DNA of 54,148 nt from Blautia sp. An249 (GTDB taxonomy: Bacteria > Bacillota > Clostridia > Lachnospirales > Lachnospiraceae): positions 1-54,148 of the forward strand of contig NZ_NFJL01000023.1 in NCBI RefSeq assembly GCF_002159835.1, read 5' to 3'. Made by a program: the position numbers and the translations under genes. The number at the start of each line of letters is the position of its first letter. Position 1 is the first letter of the stretch. The notes below the pieces were generated by a model, which searched no databases, was not told the origin of the DNA, and saw only the letters and a program-made list of their open reading frames with translations. Of the stretch, positions 8,109-16,771 are shown in pieces.

Positions 8109-8137
8109 TTTATAACATATTTCAAAAACACTGTCAA
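8109..8137 (-). promoter_or_regulatory. Promoter of the T-box/trpB/lysR transcript
   Basis: TTGACA and TATAAA on the minus strand are separated by exactly 17 bp. They lie just past the MATE stop codon and just upstream of T-box stem I. Confidence 0.75.
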
Positions 8138-8151
8138 TCCTGTTTCCCCTC

Positions 8152-9507
8152 TCAGTCCGTGCAGGAATAGACTTTCTGATCCTTCCGGAACTGACGCAGT
8201 ACAAAAAAGATGGTGTAAACAGCCATAAATCCCGAAACAGAAGGAGCAATTGTACCGATTACCGCCAGATTGTCGGGAAAATAGGTATCAGCCACCCAGA
8301 GCAGCGGCATACGCAGAGCCAGCGCTCCGAAACAGCAGCTAATCATAGTAAATACCGTCTTGGATCTGCCATTGAGATACCCGTTCAGACAAAAGACAAA
8401 GGAAACTGCCAGGTAGTCGAAACTGCAGGTCCGAAAGAAGGGGATCCCCTCTGCAATAATATCCGGGTCACTGTTAAATACCCCAATCATACTTTCCGGT
8501 GAAATCTGAGCCCAGAGAAAGAACACTCCAGAAGCCACCACCGCAAAGGCTATCCCTGCACCCAGGGACTGCTTCGCCCTTGTCAGTTTTCCCGCTCCGT
8601 AATTCTGAGCCGTAATCGCCGCCAGGGCGCTTGCAACAGAGGTTGCCGGAAGCATGGCAAAAACGTCGTATTTGCTGGCGATTCCCACTGCTGCCGCCGC
8701 GTCCACACCCAGACGGTTGGTAACAGAAGTCAGATAGAGAAAGGACAGCCGCACCATACACTCCTGAAAAGAAATGGGAATCCCCACCATGGCCAGTTCC
8801 CTGGCCTGCCCTTTGTCAATCCGGAAATTTTTCAGTCTGAAAGTAAAAATAAAATTCTTTTTGTTAAGATAGAGGATGGAACAGATCATACTGACTCCCT
8901 GGGATAAAACCGTGGCAAGAGCGGTGCCGGATACTCCCAGACCGCAGTATTTTACAAATACAACGTCTCCGATAATATTCAGAATACAGGAAAGCCCCAC
9001 AAAGTACATGGGCCTTGTGGAATCTCCGTATCCTCTGAGAACTGCGCTGATTGCATTATAACCGCAGATAAAAAAGATTCCCCAGAAACAGATAGTCACA
9101 TATTCTCCGGCCAGTTTCACAGATTCCCGCGGCGTCTGCAGAACCTGCAGAATTTCATCTGTAAAAATCAGCATCACAAAGGTTAAGAGAACGGCAATCA
9201 CAGCAAAGATGGTAAGAGTCGTTCCAATCATCTGCCGGGTTTTCTCCTCTTCCTGTCTTCCCACATATTTTCCCACCAGTATTGTTCCTCCTAAAGTCAG
9301 GCCGGAGACCATGCTGGTAATAATCTGGGTGACCTGAGTCCCTGTGGAGACTGCCGCCACGCTTTCGGGGCTGCAGTACCATCCAATCACCATTAAATCC
9401 ACTGCCCCATATAAAGCCTGGATAACATTGGCAATTAAAAAAGGGATGGAAAACTTTAATAATACACGAAATACATTTCCTTCTGTAAGCAAATGATTCT
9501 CATTCAT
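8152..9507 (-). CDS. MATE family efflux transporter
   Basis: This 451-aa protein has about 12 membrane segments arranged as two MatE repeats. The N-terminal repeat begins near residue 12 (VLLKFSIPFLIANVIQALYG), and conserved YGAVDLMVIG and AVLRGYGDS phrases are present. MATE proteins export drugs or metabolites in exchange for Na+ or H+ at the cytoplasmic membrane. It is preceded by a MerR-type promoter (9553-9583) and a BmrR-like regulator gene, so induction by a toxic ligand bound to that regulator is likely. Substrates cannot be predicted. Confidence 0.92.
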   Translation of the reverse strand: MNENHLLTEGNVFRVLLKFSIPFLIANVIQALYGAVDLMVIGWYCSPESVAAVSTGTQVTQIITSMVSGLTLGGTILVGKYVGRQEEEKTRQMIGTTLTIFAVIAVLLTFVMLIFTDEILQVLQTPRESVKLAGEYVTICFWGIFFICGYNAISAVLRGYGDSTRPMYFVGLSCILNIIGDVVFVKYCGLGVSGTALATVLSQGVSMICSILYLNKKNFIFTFRLKNFRIDKGQARELAMVGIPISFQECMVRLSFLYLTSVTNRLGVDAAAAVGIASKYDVFAMLPATSVASALAAITAQNYGAGKLTRAKQSLGAGIAFAVVASGVFFLWAQISPESMIGVFNSDPDIIAEGIPFFRTCSFDYLAVSFVFCLNGYLNGRSKTVFTMISCCFGALALRMPLLWVADTYFPDNLAVIGTIAPSVSGFMAVYTIFFVLRQFRKDQKVYSCTD

Positions 9508-9552
9508 CTTTTGTTGCCTTCTTTCTTTTTCATGTCTTGAATTTGTGACATA

Positions 9553-9583
9553 ATATTAAACCCTCCAGTTACTGGAGGGTCAA
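9553..9583 (-). promoter_or_regulatory. MerR-type promoter/operator driving the MATE gene
   Basis: On the minus strand, TTGACC (-35) and TAATAT (-10) are separated by 19 bp rather than 17. The spacer region holds the perfect dyad ACCCTCC-N7-GGAGGGT. This is the hallmark of promoters untwisted by MerR-family activators. The -35 hexamer contains the TGA stop codon of the merR gene. Confidence 0.88.
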
Positions 9584-10398
9584 GGTTTTTTTATGGGAAT
9601 CTGAATCTCTGTTACGTATTGACTGATATCATTGGTAAATCCCGAATCTATCAGCGTAATTTCCACGGAAGCTCCCTGGCAGCGGTATCCTTTTTCTTTC
9701 ATATAGTCCAGCAGTTTCAGATAATGCTCCCGGGCCTGGCTGTGAGTTCCCGTAAAACGCCGGGTAAGGTAAATCCCTTCTTCCAGATACTGCTCCGCTC
9801 CTGTGTAATGATCCTCTTCTTCCAATAACACAAAGATGCCGGAGAAGTTTTCAAACTGCCGGTTCATCATGTTTTCTTTGGAAATTGAGACTCCCACTTT
9901 TCCCAGAAACATAACCGGATTCAGGTCATAGCCGCATTCCAGCTCCCGGATAGAATATTCCAGATCCTCCCCCAGAGGAATTTCCTTTCGCAGAAAAGCG
10001 ATCTGGCGTTTCCCGTAACAGACTTCCTGAATTCCCTCATCCACGGTTTCTGTGGCGTCTTTCAAATCCTGAAGCCGGTACTGCAGTTTCCGCTCCATCT
10101 GACATAAAACTTCAATCTGCTTTTGTATTTCTTCCTGCTGTTCCCGCAGCAGCCCCTCTAATATCTGCACATCCCGGTTCTGGAAGAACAGGCTGATTTT
10201 CTTCAGGGGCATTCCCAGCGTACGCAGGTATTTAATGGTATTCAGTCTCTCAAACTGTCTTGTAGAATAAAACCGGTAGCCGGTTCTTTCATCTGTTTCC
10301 TCCGGATGAACCAGGCCGATCTCATCATAGTAACGCAGCGTCCGAATGTTCATCTGGAAAAGTTTCGCCATCTCCCCGATGGTAAATAAATTTTTCAT
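9580..10398 (-). CDS. MerR family multidrug-type transcriptional regulator
   Basis: The protein is 272 aa. An N-terminal MerR helix-turn-helix and wing (residues 4-73, with IGEMAKLFQMNIRTLRYYDEI) is followed by a dimerising coiled coil (about 75-120). A C-terminal GyrI/BmrR-like effector domain follows (about 140-270), containing the FTGTHSQAREHYLKLLDYMKE region. It probably senses a hydrophobic or cationic compound and activates the MATE gene from the 19-bp-spacer promoter overlapping its own 3' end. The start has CAGGAGG upstream. It lies 65 nt after buk, where only a hairpin without a good T tract is seen, so some read-through from the amino-acid operon is possible. Confidence 0.92.
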   Translation of the reverse strand: MKNLFTIGEMAKLFQMNIRTLRYYDEIGLVHPEETDERTGYRFYSTRQFERLNTIKYLRTLGMPLKKISLFFQNRDVQILEGLLREQQEEIQKQIEVLCQMERKLQYRLQDLKDATETVDEGIQEVCYGKRQIAFLRKEIPLGEDLEYSIRELECGYDLNPVMFLGKVGVSISKENMMNRQFENFSGIFVLLEEEDHYTGAEQYLEEGIYLTRRFTGTHSQAREHYLKLLDYMKEKGYRCQGASVEITLIDSGFTNDISQYVTEIQIPIKKP

Positions 10399-10463
10399 TT
10401 TTCCTCCTGGATCAGATCAGGATGCCGCATCCCTGCAGCATCCTGAATCTTACATATTTTCTT

Positions 10464-11591
10464 TTAAATGTCCCAGTCTGCCGGCCGCCAGAAACCGTAC
10501 TTTTGTTTCTTCTGGACCGTAGGCACCCGGTAAATCTTGGCTTCTTCCTTTCCTCTTAAGATTCTCAGACCGCCGAAGGCCAAAGCATCCATTTCATTTT
10601 CCCCGGGCATAATAACCACCGGGGCAATAAAGCTTACGTATTCCTTCACCATATCCGTAAGCATCTTCGAATAGGCCACTCCTCCTGTGAGAATAATCGC
10701 ATCGGTCTCTCCCTTCAGCACAATGGAAAGAAGACCAACTGCTTTTGCGATCTGGTATGCCTGGGCATGAAAGACCAGCCTGGCCGTTTCATCTCCGTTT
10801 CGGATTCTCTCTTCAATCACTCTGCAGTCGCTGGTTCCCAGATGGGCATACATCCCGCCTTTTCCGCGAACCATTTTCTTCATATCTTCCCGGGTGTAAT
10901 CTCCCGAATAACAGAGCTGTACCAACTGCAGAGACGGCACGCTCCCCGACCGTTCCGGGGAAAACTGTCCGTCGTCGTCTCCCAGAGAATCAATAATCTT
11001 TCCCTCACAGTGGACGCTGGCGGAAACTCCTCCTCCCAGATGAACCACCAGAAGTTTCAGAGATTCGTAGGGAACCCCTTTCTCCCGGGCGTATTTTATG
11101 GCCATGGCCCTGCTGTTCAAAACATGACAGAAGCTTTGGCGGATAATTTTGGGGAAGCCCGTCACCTTGGCAACCGGCTGCAGCTCGCTGGAGGTAACCG
11201 CATCATAGATATAAGCCGGAATCCCCAGGGAATCCACAAATAATTTTCCCAGCATCCCCCCTAAATTAGAAGCGTGGGGAGAGCTTAAATGATCGTGCTC
11301 CAATGCATAAAACAGATCTTCATTCACCAGATAACCGCCGGTCTGCAGCCCGAAGACCAGTCCTCCACGGCCCACCACTGCGGAAAATTCCGTGGGATGA
11401 ACCTGCGCCTGCTTTAAAAATCTGTGAATGACCTCCATGCGGAAAGGAATCTGATCCGGTATCCTTTCAAATCTTTTGATTTCTTCCTGGGAATGTTCAT
11501 AATTCTCCTGGAAGACTCGTTTTTCGTCCTCATAAATGGCAAGTTTCGTGCTGGTTGAACCAGGATTAATGATTAACAGTTTATATCCCAT
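10464..11591 (-). CDS. buk: Butyrate kinase (branched/aryl-acyl kinase)
   Basis: This 375-aa ASKHA-fold acetokinase-family protein has the N-terminal phosphate motif NPGSTSTK (residues 9-16), HLGGGVSASVH and the C-terminal adenosine motif ILTGGVAYS. It converts an acyl-phosphate plus ADP to the carboxylic acid plus ATP. The start at 11591 fits the family N-terminus MGYKLLIINPG; an earlier ATG adds seven residues. It is the last gene of a six-gene run beginning with ptb. Because the operon also encodes indolepyruvate ferredoxin oxidoreductase and an aminotransferase, the natural substrate may be an aryl-acetyl or branched-chain acyl phosphate rather than butyryl phosphate. Confidence 0.92.
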   Translation of the reverse strand: MGYKLLIINPGSTSTKLAIYEDEKRVFQENYEHSQEEIKRFERIPDQIPFRMEVIHRFLKQAQVHPTEFSAVVGRGGLVFGLQTGGYLVNEDLFYALEHDHLSSPHASNLGGMLGKLFVDSLGIPAYIYDAVTSSELQPVAKVTGFPKIIRQSFCHVLNSRAMAIKYAREKGVPYESLKLLVVHLGGGVSASVHCEGKIIDSLGDDDGQFSPERSGSVPSLQLVQLCYSGDYTREDMKKMVRGKGGMYAHLGTSDCRVIEERIRNGDETARLVFHAQAYQIAKAVGLLSIVLKGETDAIILTGGVAYSKMLTDMVKEYVSFIAPVVIMPGENEMDALAFGGLRILRGKEEAKIYRVPTVQKKQKYGFWRPADWDI

Positions 11592-11629
11592 ACACAGCCC
11601 ACCTTCCTGCACAGCCGGGAAATCTGAAA

Positions 11630-12814
11630 TTAAAAATATTCCTCTGCCAGTTTCTTAAATGCGGGCAGTGAATTCTGGATGGTCTCATAGGATACGCAGT
11701 AAGCCAGCCTTACATAGCCCGGGCAGGCAAAGGAGCTTCCCGGCACCATCAGAATATTATATTTCTTCGCCGCATTACAGAATTCTTTTTCATTGGGAAC
11801 CGGAGACTTCACAAACAGATAGAAAGCTCCCTGGGGCTTAATACACTCAAATCCGCACTCCTTCAGTCCCTCATAAAGAGCCGTCCGGTTTCTGTCATAG
11901 TAGGCAATATCCACTTCCGCATCCACACATTTTCCGATTACTTTCTGAATCAGCGAAGGTGCGTTGACACTTCCCAGAATACGGTTTGCAATGGTGGCCG
12001 CGCTGATTACCTCTTCACTGTCCTCTACTTCATCGGGGATGACCAGATAGCCGATTCGTTCTCCCGGAAGTGACAGGGATTTGCTGTAAGAATATCCCAC
12101 AACCGTGTTTTTATAATATTTCGTCAGGTAAGGAACCACTGCTCCGTCATAAACCAGCTCCCGGTAAGGTTCATCGGAAATCAGATAAATCACCCGGTTA
12201 AACTCTTTTTGTTTCTCTTCCATGATTCTGGCAACTTCCTGAATGGTTTCTTCCGAATAGACAACTCCTGTGGGATTATGGGGATTATTAATGATAACCG
12301 CTCTGGTCTTCTCTGTAATCTTCTGGGCAAACTCTTCCAGGTTCGGCTGGAAAGTGGCCGTATCCGGAGAAACTTCTACTAAAACTCCGTCATAATTTCT
12401 CACATAAGCCCCATACTCCAGGAAATAGGGTGCGAATACAATCACTTCTTCTCCCGGATTCAGCACCGTCTTTAAGATTACGTTCAGGCCGCTGGCAGCC
12501 CCCACAGTCATAATCAGGTTTTTCCCTTCAAATTTCGTTTCAAATCTGCGGTTCAGAGACTCTGCAATGGTGTCCCGCACATCTTCAAAACCGGCATTAC
12601 TCATATATCCGTGGAGAACCACCGGATCTTCCTTGGTTACTAAATCAATTATCGCTTCTTTTACACATTCCGGCGCAGGCACATTGGGATTTCCAAGACT
12701 GAAATCAAATACCTTGTCTGCCCCGTATTTTGCTCTCAGTTGATTTCCCTCTTCAAACATGGCGCGAATGGCCGAATTATTTTCCACATATGGTCTCATT
12801 TTTTCCGAAATCAT
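11630..12814 (-). CDS. PLP-dependent class I/II aminotransferase
   Basis: This 394-aa fold-type I aminotransferase has NNPHNPTG at 176-183, SDEPYRE with the PLP-ring aspartate at D214, YSYSKSLSLPGERIGY with the Schiff-base lysine K245, and an arginine near the C-terminus (GYVRLAYC) for the substrate carboxylate. It transfers the amino group of an amino acid to a 2-keto acid, commonly 2-oxoglutarate. Sitting between an amino-acid symporter and buk, and with IOR upstream, it most likely feeds aromatic (or branched) 2-keto acids to IOR. It could be annotated AspC/AraT-like; substrate specificity is inferred from context only. Confidence 0.88.
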   Translation of the reverse strand: MISEKMRPYVENNSAIRAMFEEGNQLRAKYGADKVFDFSLGNPNVPAPECVKEAIIDLVTKEDPVVLHGYMSNAGFEDVRDTIAESLNRRFETKFEGKNLIMTVGAASGLNVILKTVLNPGEEVIVFAPYFLEYGAYVRNYDGVLVEVSPDTATFQPNLEEFAQKITEKTRAVIINNPHNPTGVVYSEETIQEVARIMEEKQKEFNRVIYLISDEPYRELVYDGAVVPYLTKYYKNTVVGYSYSKSLSLPGERIGYLVIPDEVEDSEEVISAATIANRILGSVNAPSLIQKVIGKCVDAEVDIAYYDRNRTALYEGLKECGFECIKPQGAFYLFVKSPVPNEKEFCNAAKKYNILMVPGSSFACPGYVRLAYCVSYETIQNSLPAFKKLAEEYF

Positions 12815-12845
12815 TGAATTCCACTTCCCTTCTCAGTTCAATCCT

Positions 12846-14348
12846 TTATTCTTCTCTGGGAGTCGCTTTCCTGCGGCCGCCGAATATAAACCAGGCCATC
12901 AGCGCCAGGAATGCAAATGCAACCAGCATCCAGCCCACCAGCACCGGCGTACTTCCCTTCTTGCTGAACGTATCCCAGTAGCCCTTCAGATAAATGATGA
13001 CTACGATAAACGGCATGATATAGGTCATATATCCTTTCAGTTTCGCCGGGAATTTCAGCCCTTCTCCCGTGTTTACTTCTTTCATGAAGTTCTTCCATCC
13101 CCATCCATAGCGGCTGGTACAGAACATCAGGTATACCATGGAGCCCAGGGGCAGAATGTTGCTGGATACCAGGAAATCTTCCAGATCCATAAGAGTAGTT
13201 CCCTCACCCAGAGGCGCCAGGCCGGATAATACATTGTATCCTAATACTGCCGGCATAGACAGAATAATTACCAGAACAATATTAATCAGAACCACTTTCT
13301 TTCGGGGCATTCCCCAGAGGTCGATACCAAAGGAGACAATGTTTTCAAATACGGCAATAACCGTAGACATGGCCGCAAAGGTCATAAACAGGAAGAACAG
13401 GGTTCCCCAGATTCTTCCTCCTGCCATTTCGTTAAAGATTTTGGGCAGTGTAATGAAGATTAAGGGCGGTCCGGAATCCGGCTGAATTCCATAGGAAAAG
13501 CAGGCGGGAATAATAATCATACCGGCCATCAGCGCAACAAAGGTATCCAGTACGCCAATCATCAGCGCTTCTCCGCCGATGGACCGCTTCTTTTCCAGAT
13601 AGCTTCCGAAAATCGCCATAGATCCCATACCAATACTCAAAGTAAAGAATGCCTGGGACATGGCTCCGAAGACCACATTTCCCACTCCGTTCTCTACCAT
13701 CTTTCCGAAATCAGGCACCAGGTAAAACTTCACCCCTTCGGAAGCTCCCGGCAGGATTACGGAATGTACTGCCAGTACCACAATCAGCGCCAGAAGAAGA
13801 AGCATCATAACTTTTGTAATCTTCTCCACGCCTTTTTGCACCCCGAGGGCACAAATCCCGAAAGAGAGCAGGACAATAATAACCATCCATAACGTCATTG
13901 TTCCCGGAGATGCCAGCATCTCATTAAATTTGTTCACAATTTCTTCTTCGTTCATACCCGCGCCGGCGAAATCGCCCCTTGCACACCGTACCATATAGTA
14001 CAGCATCCATCCGGCCACCATGGTATAAAACATCATCAGAAGATAATTACCAATCATACCGAAGTATCCGAAATTATGCCATTTCGTCCCTTTCGGCTCC
14101 AGAACTTTAAATGAAGTCGCCACACTTTTCTGGCTTCCCCGTCCCACGGAAAATTCGCAGGTCATAATGGGCCATCCCAGAATTACCAGGAATACCAGAT
14201 AAATCAGAATAAAAGCGGCTCCTCCATACTGCCCCGTCATATAAGGAAACTTCCATACATTTCCAAGTCCCACTGCACAGCCTGCAGATACCAGTATAAA
14301 TCCAAGTCTTGTTCCAAATTTTTCCCGTTCGTTATTCATATTTGTCAC
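12846..14348 (-). CDS. Sodium-dependent amino acid transporter (SNF/NSS family)
   Basis: This 500-aa neurotransmitter:sodium symporter homologue has 11-12 membrane segments. TM1 carries the broken helix with the Na+ site (GLGNVWKFPYMTGQYGG), and TM6 carries the matching unwound region near FFTLSIGMGSMAIFGSY. Bacterial members such as LeuT, TnaT and MhsT import hydrophobic or aromatic amino acids with Na+. The position between iorB and the aminotransferase suggests it brings in the amino acid degraded by this operon. Spacing to neighbours is about 31-33 nt, supporting one transcript. Confidence 0.92.
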   Translation of the reverse strand: MTNMNNEREKFGTRLGFILVSAGCAVGLGNVWKFPYMTGQYGGAAFILIYLVFLVILGWPIMTCEFSVGRGSQKSVATSFKVLEPKGTKWHNFGYFGMIGNYLLMMFYTMVAGWMLYYMVRCARGDFAGAGMNEEEIVNKFNEMLASPGTMTLWMVIIVLLSFGICALGVQKGVEKITKVMMLLLLALIVVLAVHSVILPGASEGVKFYLVPDFGKMVENGVGNVVFGAMSQAFFTLSIGMGSMAIFGSYLEKKRSIGGEALMIGVLDTFVALMAGMIIIPACFSYGIQPDSGPPLIFITLPKIFNEMAGGRIWGTLFFLFMTFAAMSTVIAVFENIVSFGIDLWGMPRKKVVLINIVLVIILSMPAVLGYNVLSGLAPLGEGTTLMDLEDFLVSSNILPLGSMVYLMFCTSRYGWGWKNFMKEVNTGEGLKFPAKLKGYMTYIMPFIVVIIYLKGYWDTFSKKGSTPVLVGWMLVAFAFLALMAWFIFGGRRKATPREE

Positions 14349-14381
14349 CTTCCTTCCCCTCTGTGACTGTTTTTGTTACGT

Positions 14382-14954
14382 TCAGGCGACAGCATCCATG
14401 CCCACCTGCAGCGCTTTTTTATTTAATTCCAGAAACTTCGGTTTAATATTTGCTTCCAGAATCCGGTTCCAGTCAATCTGTTCTAATCCCATAGATTTTA
14501 TAATCGTTCCCAGCAAGATGATATTGGCCGCTTTCTCATTGCCCAGCTCTGCAGCCAGTTTGGTGGCTCCCACTACTTTTGCCTTTACATGAGACTGGAT
14601 TTCTTCCATTACATCGTCCGGATATTCTTCATCCCCGACGATTACGGACATAGACGGAATCTCTTCGTCGTTTACTACCAGGCGTCCGTCTTCCTTCAGA
14701 TAGTCCAGGCTCCGAAGGGCTTCCATTTTCTCAAATGCCACGATAATATCTGCTTTGCCTTTTTCAATAACCGGAGAATATACTTTTTCTCCATATCTTA
14801 CCTGGGAGGAAACACTGCCTCCCCTCTGGGACATTCCGTGAATTTCGCTCATCTTCACATCATATCCCGCTTCCATTAATCCGGTGGTTAAGATTTTGCT
14901 GGCCAGGATGGTTCCCTGTCCGCCCACGCCAACTAATAAAATGCTTTTTGTCAT
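14382..14954 (-). CDS. iorB: Indolepyruvate ferredoxin oxidoreductase, beta subunit
   Basis: This 190-aa protein belongs to the pyruvate/ketoisovalerate oxidoreductase gamma family (POR_gamma), starting SILLVGVGGQGTILASKIL with a glycine-rich loop and containing EIHGMSQRGGSV. It pairs with IorA to oxidatively decarboxylate aryl-pyruvates (indole-, phenyl- or hydroxyphenylpyruvate) to aryl-acetyl-CoA, passing electrons to ferredoxin. It begins 4 nt after the iorA stop, so translation is probably coupled. Length and motifs are normal for IorB. Confidence 0.92.
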   Translation of the reverse strand: MTKSILLVGVGGQGTILASKILTTGLMEAGYDVKMSEIHGMSQRGGSVSSQVRYGEKVYSPVIEKGKADIIVAFEKMEALRSLDYLKEDGRLVVNDEEIPSMSVIVGDEEYPDDVMEEIQSHVKAKVVGATKLAAELGNEKAANIILLGTIIKSMGLEQIDWNRILEANIKPKFLELNKKALQVGMDAVA

Positions 14955-14958
14955 GACT

Positions 14959-16734
14959 TTACTCCTCCTTTACAATGGCATCCTGACGGCATACCTGCAT
15001 ACATACGTCGCAGCCTACGCACTGTGCCCCATGAATCAAAGCTTTTTTCTCCTTTTTATCAAAGGACAGAGCCGGACAGCCCACTTTCAGACATGCTTTG
15101 CAGCCGATACACTTCTCTTCTACAATTTTATTCTTTGTAGCGAACAGCTTCTCAAACTCATCTTTGTCCGCCTGGGAGAATTTCTTAAGAGCGCAGGGCC
15201 ATCTGGTAATAATCACAGAAGGTTCATCCAGAGCCAGACACTTATCCAGTACCTCATCCACTTCTTTTAAGTGGTTGGGATTTACCACATACACATGTTT
15301 CACCCCAATGGCGCGAACCAGATCTTCAATCTTAATCAGCGTTGTTTCTTCGCCTTTGGCGGTAAAACCGGTGCCCGGATTTTCCTGATGTCCGGTCATT
15401 CCCGTAATCCGGTTATCCAGAATAATATTTACCGTATTGCTCTTATTATAGACCGTATTGATCAGAGAATTGATGCCTGTATGGAAGAAAGTGGAATCTC
15501 CCAGTACTGTAACCACTCTTCTGTCGCTTCCCGTTTCCTTAAAGGTTCTCTGGGCGCCGTGTCCGATGCTGAAGGAAGCTCCCATACAAACGGTGGAATC
15601 CATCGCCGTGTAGGGTTTTCCCGCCGCCAGTGTATAACATCCGATGTCTCCGCTGATCATAATGTTCTTTCTCTTACCCAGACGGTAGAACAGACCTCTG
15701 TGAGGACAGCCTGCACAGAAAGCCGGCGCTCTTCCGATTAGCTTGCTTCTGTCAAATTCAATGGTGTCTGCCTTCTTTCCTTCCACGCAGGCACGGATTA
15801 CATCGGGAGTCAGCTCTCCATAGGAGGGGAACAGATCTTTTCCGATACAGGAGATTCCCTGCATTTTTACGAAATCCTCAATATACGGATCGTTCTCTTC
15901 CAGTATGTATACTTTATCCACTTTGCTGCAGAATTCCTGAATCATTTTTGCCGGCATAGGATTGGTAAATCCCAGTTTCAGATAAGAGGCGCTTTCTCCG
16001 AATACTTCCTTGGCATAATAATAGCAGATTCCGGAGGCGATTACGCCAATGGAGGTATTTCCCATTTCCACACGGTTATAGGGAGAGGTTTCGCTGTACT
16101 GTTCCAGCTTTTGCAGACGCTCTTCCAGTTTCACTCTCATGTTTCTGGCCATAGCCGGGAGGCACACATATTTAGCAGGATTTTTTGCCCAGGGTTTTAC
16201 CTCCGGTTCTACCCTTTCTTTTGTCTCCACAATGGATTTGGAGTGACAGACACGGGTGGTCATTCGGAAAATCACCGGCGTATCGTATTCCTCGCTTAAC
16301 TGATAAGCAGCTTTCAGCATATCGATACATTCCTGGCTGTCTGAAGGCTCAAACATGGCCAGCTTGGCTGCTTTCGCATAGTTTCTGTTATCCTGCTCAT
16401 TCTGTGAAGAAAACATCCCCGGCTCGTCTGCCGTTACTATAACATTTCCTCCGTTTACTCCCATATAGGCCCAGGTAAACATGGGATCGGCAGCCACATT
16501 CATTCCCACATGTTTCATGGATACAATACTGCGGACTCCTGCAATAGCTGCCCCGATTGCGGATTCCATAGCCACCTTTTCGTTGGGCGCCCACTCTGCA
16601 TAAATTTCATCATAAGTTGCCAGATTCTCCAGAATTTCTGTGCTGGGAGTTCCCGGATATGCGGAAGCATGGCGTACGCCTGCCTCATATGCCCCTCTGG
16701 CAACGGCTTCATCGCCTGTCATCAAACATTTCAT
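14959..16734 (-). CDS. iorA: Indolepyruvate ferredoxin oxidoreductase, alpha subunit
   Basis: The protein is 591 aa. The order is a pyrimidine-binding POR domain (about 1-190, with SAYPGTPSTEI), a middle domain, a TPP-binding domain (about 340-500, with the GDS...N signature starting LGDSTFFHTG), and a C-terminal ferredoxin domain. The last carries two cysteine clusters (CIGCKACLKVGC and CVGCDVCMQVC), expected to bind two [4Fe-4S] clusters. The family oxidises aryl-pyruvates to aryl-acetyl-CoA plus CO2 and reduced ferredoxin. It is second in the ptb-ior-SNF-aminotransferase-buk operon, with AGGAGG 8 nt before the ATG. It is oxygen-sensitive by family, consistent with an anaerobe. Confidence 0.94.
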   Translation of the reverse strand: MKCLMTGDEAVARGAYEAGVRHASAYPGTPSTEILENLATYDEIYAEWAPNEKVAMESAIGAAIAGVRSIVSMKHVGMNVAADPMFTWAYMGVNGGNVIVTADEPGMFSSQNEQDNRNYAKAAKLAMFEPSDSQECIDMLKAAYQLSEEYDTPVIFRMTTRVCHSKSIVETKERVEPEVKPWAKNPAKYVCLPAMARNMRVKLEERLQKLEQYSETSPYNRVEMGNTSIGVIASGICYYYAKEVFGESASYLKLGFTNPMPAKMIQEFCSKVDKVYILEENDPYIEDFVKMQGISCIGKDLFPSYGELTPDVIRACVEGKKADTIEFDRSKLIGRAPAFCAGCPHRGLFYRLGKRKNIMISGDIGCYTLAAGKPYTAMDSTVCMGASFSIGHGAQRTFKETGSDRRVVTVLGDSTFFHTGINSLINTVYNKSNTVNIILDNRITGMTGHQENPGTGFTAKGEETTLIKIEDLVRAIGVKHVYVVNPNHLKEVDEVLDKCLALDEPSVIITRWPCALKKFSQADKDEFEKLFATKNKIVEEKCIGCKACLKVGCPALSFDKKEKKALIHGAQCVGCDVCMQVCRQDAIVKEE

Positions 16735-16771
16735 TTGTCATTCCTCCTTTTTTACCCCGTTTCGTTTTTGT

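Noticed and set aside
7653..8228. Several 70-110-codon frames on both strands
   Set aside because: They lie in the T-box leader and the tandem repeat; RNA structure explains the sequence and no SD or protein family is seen.
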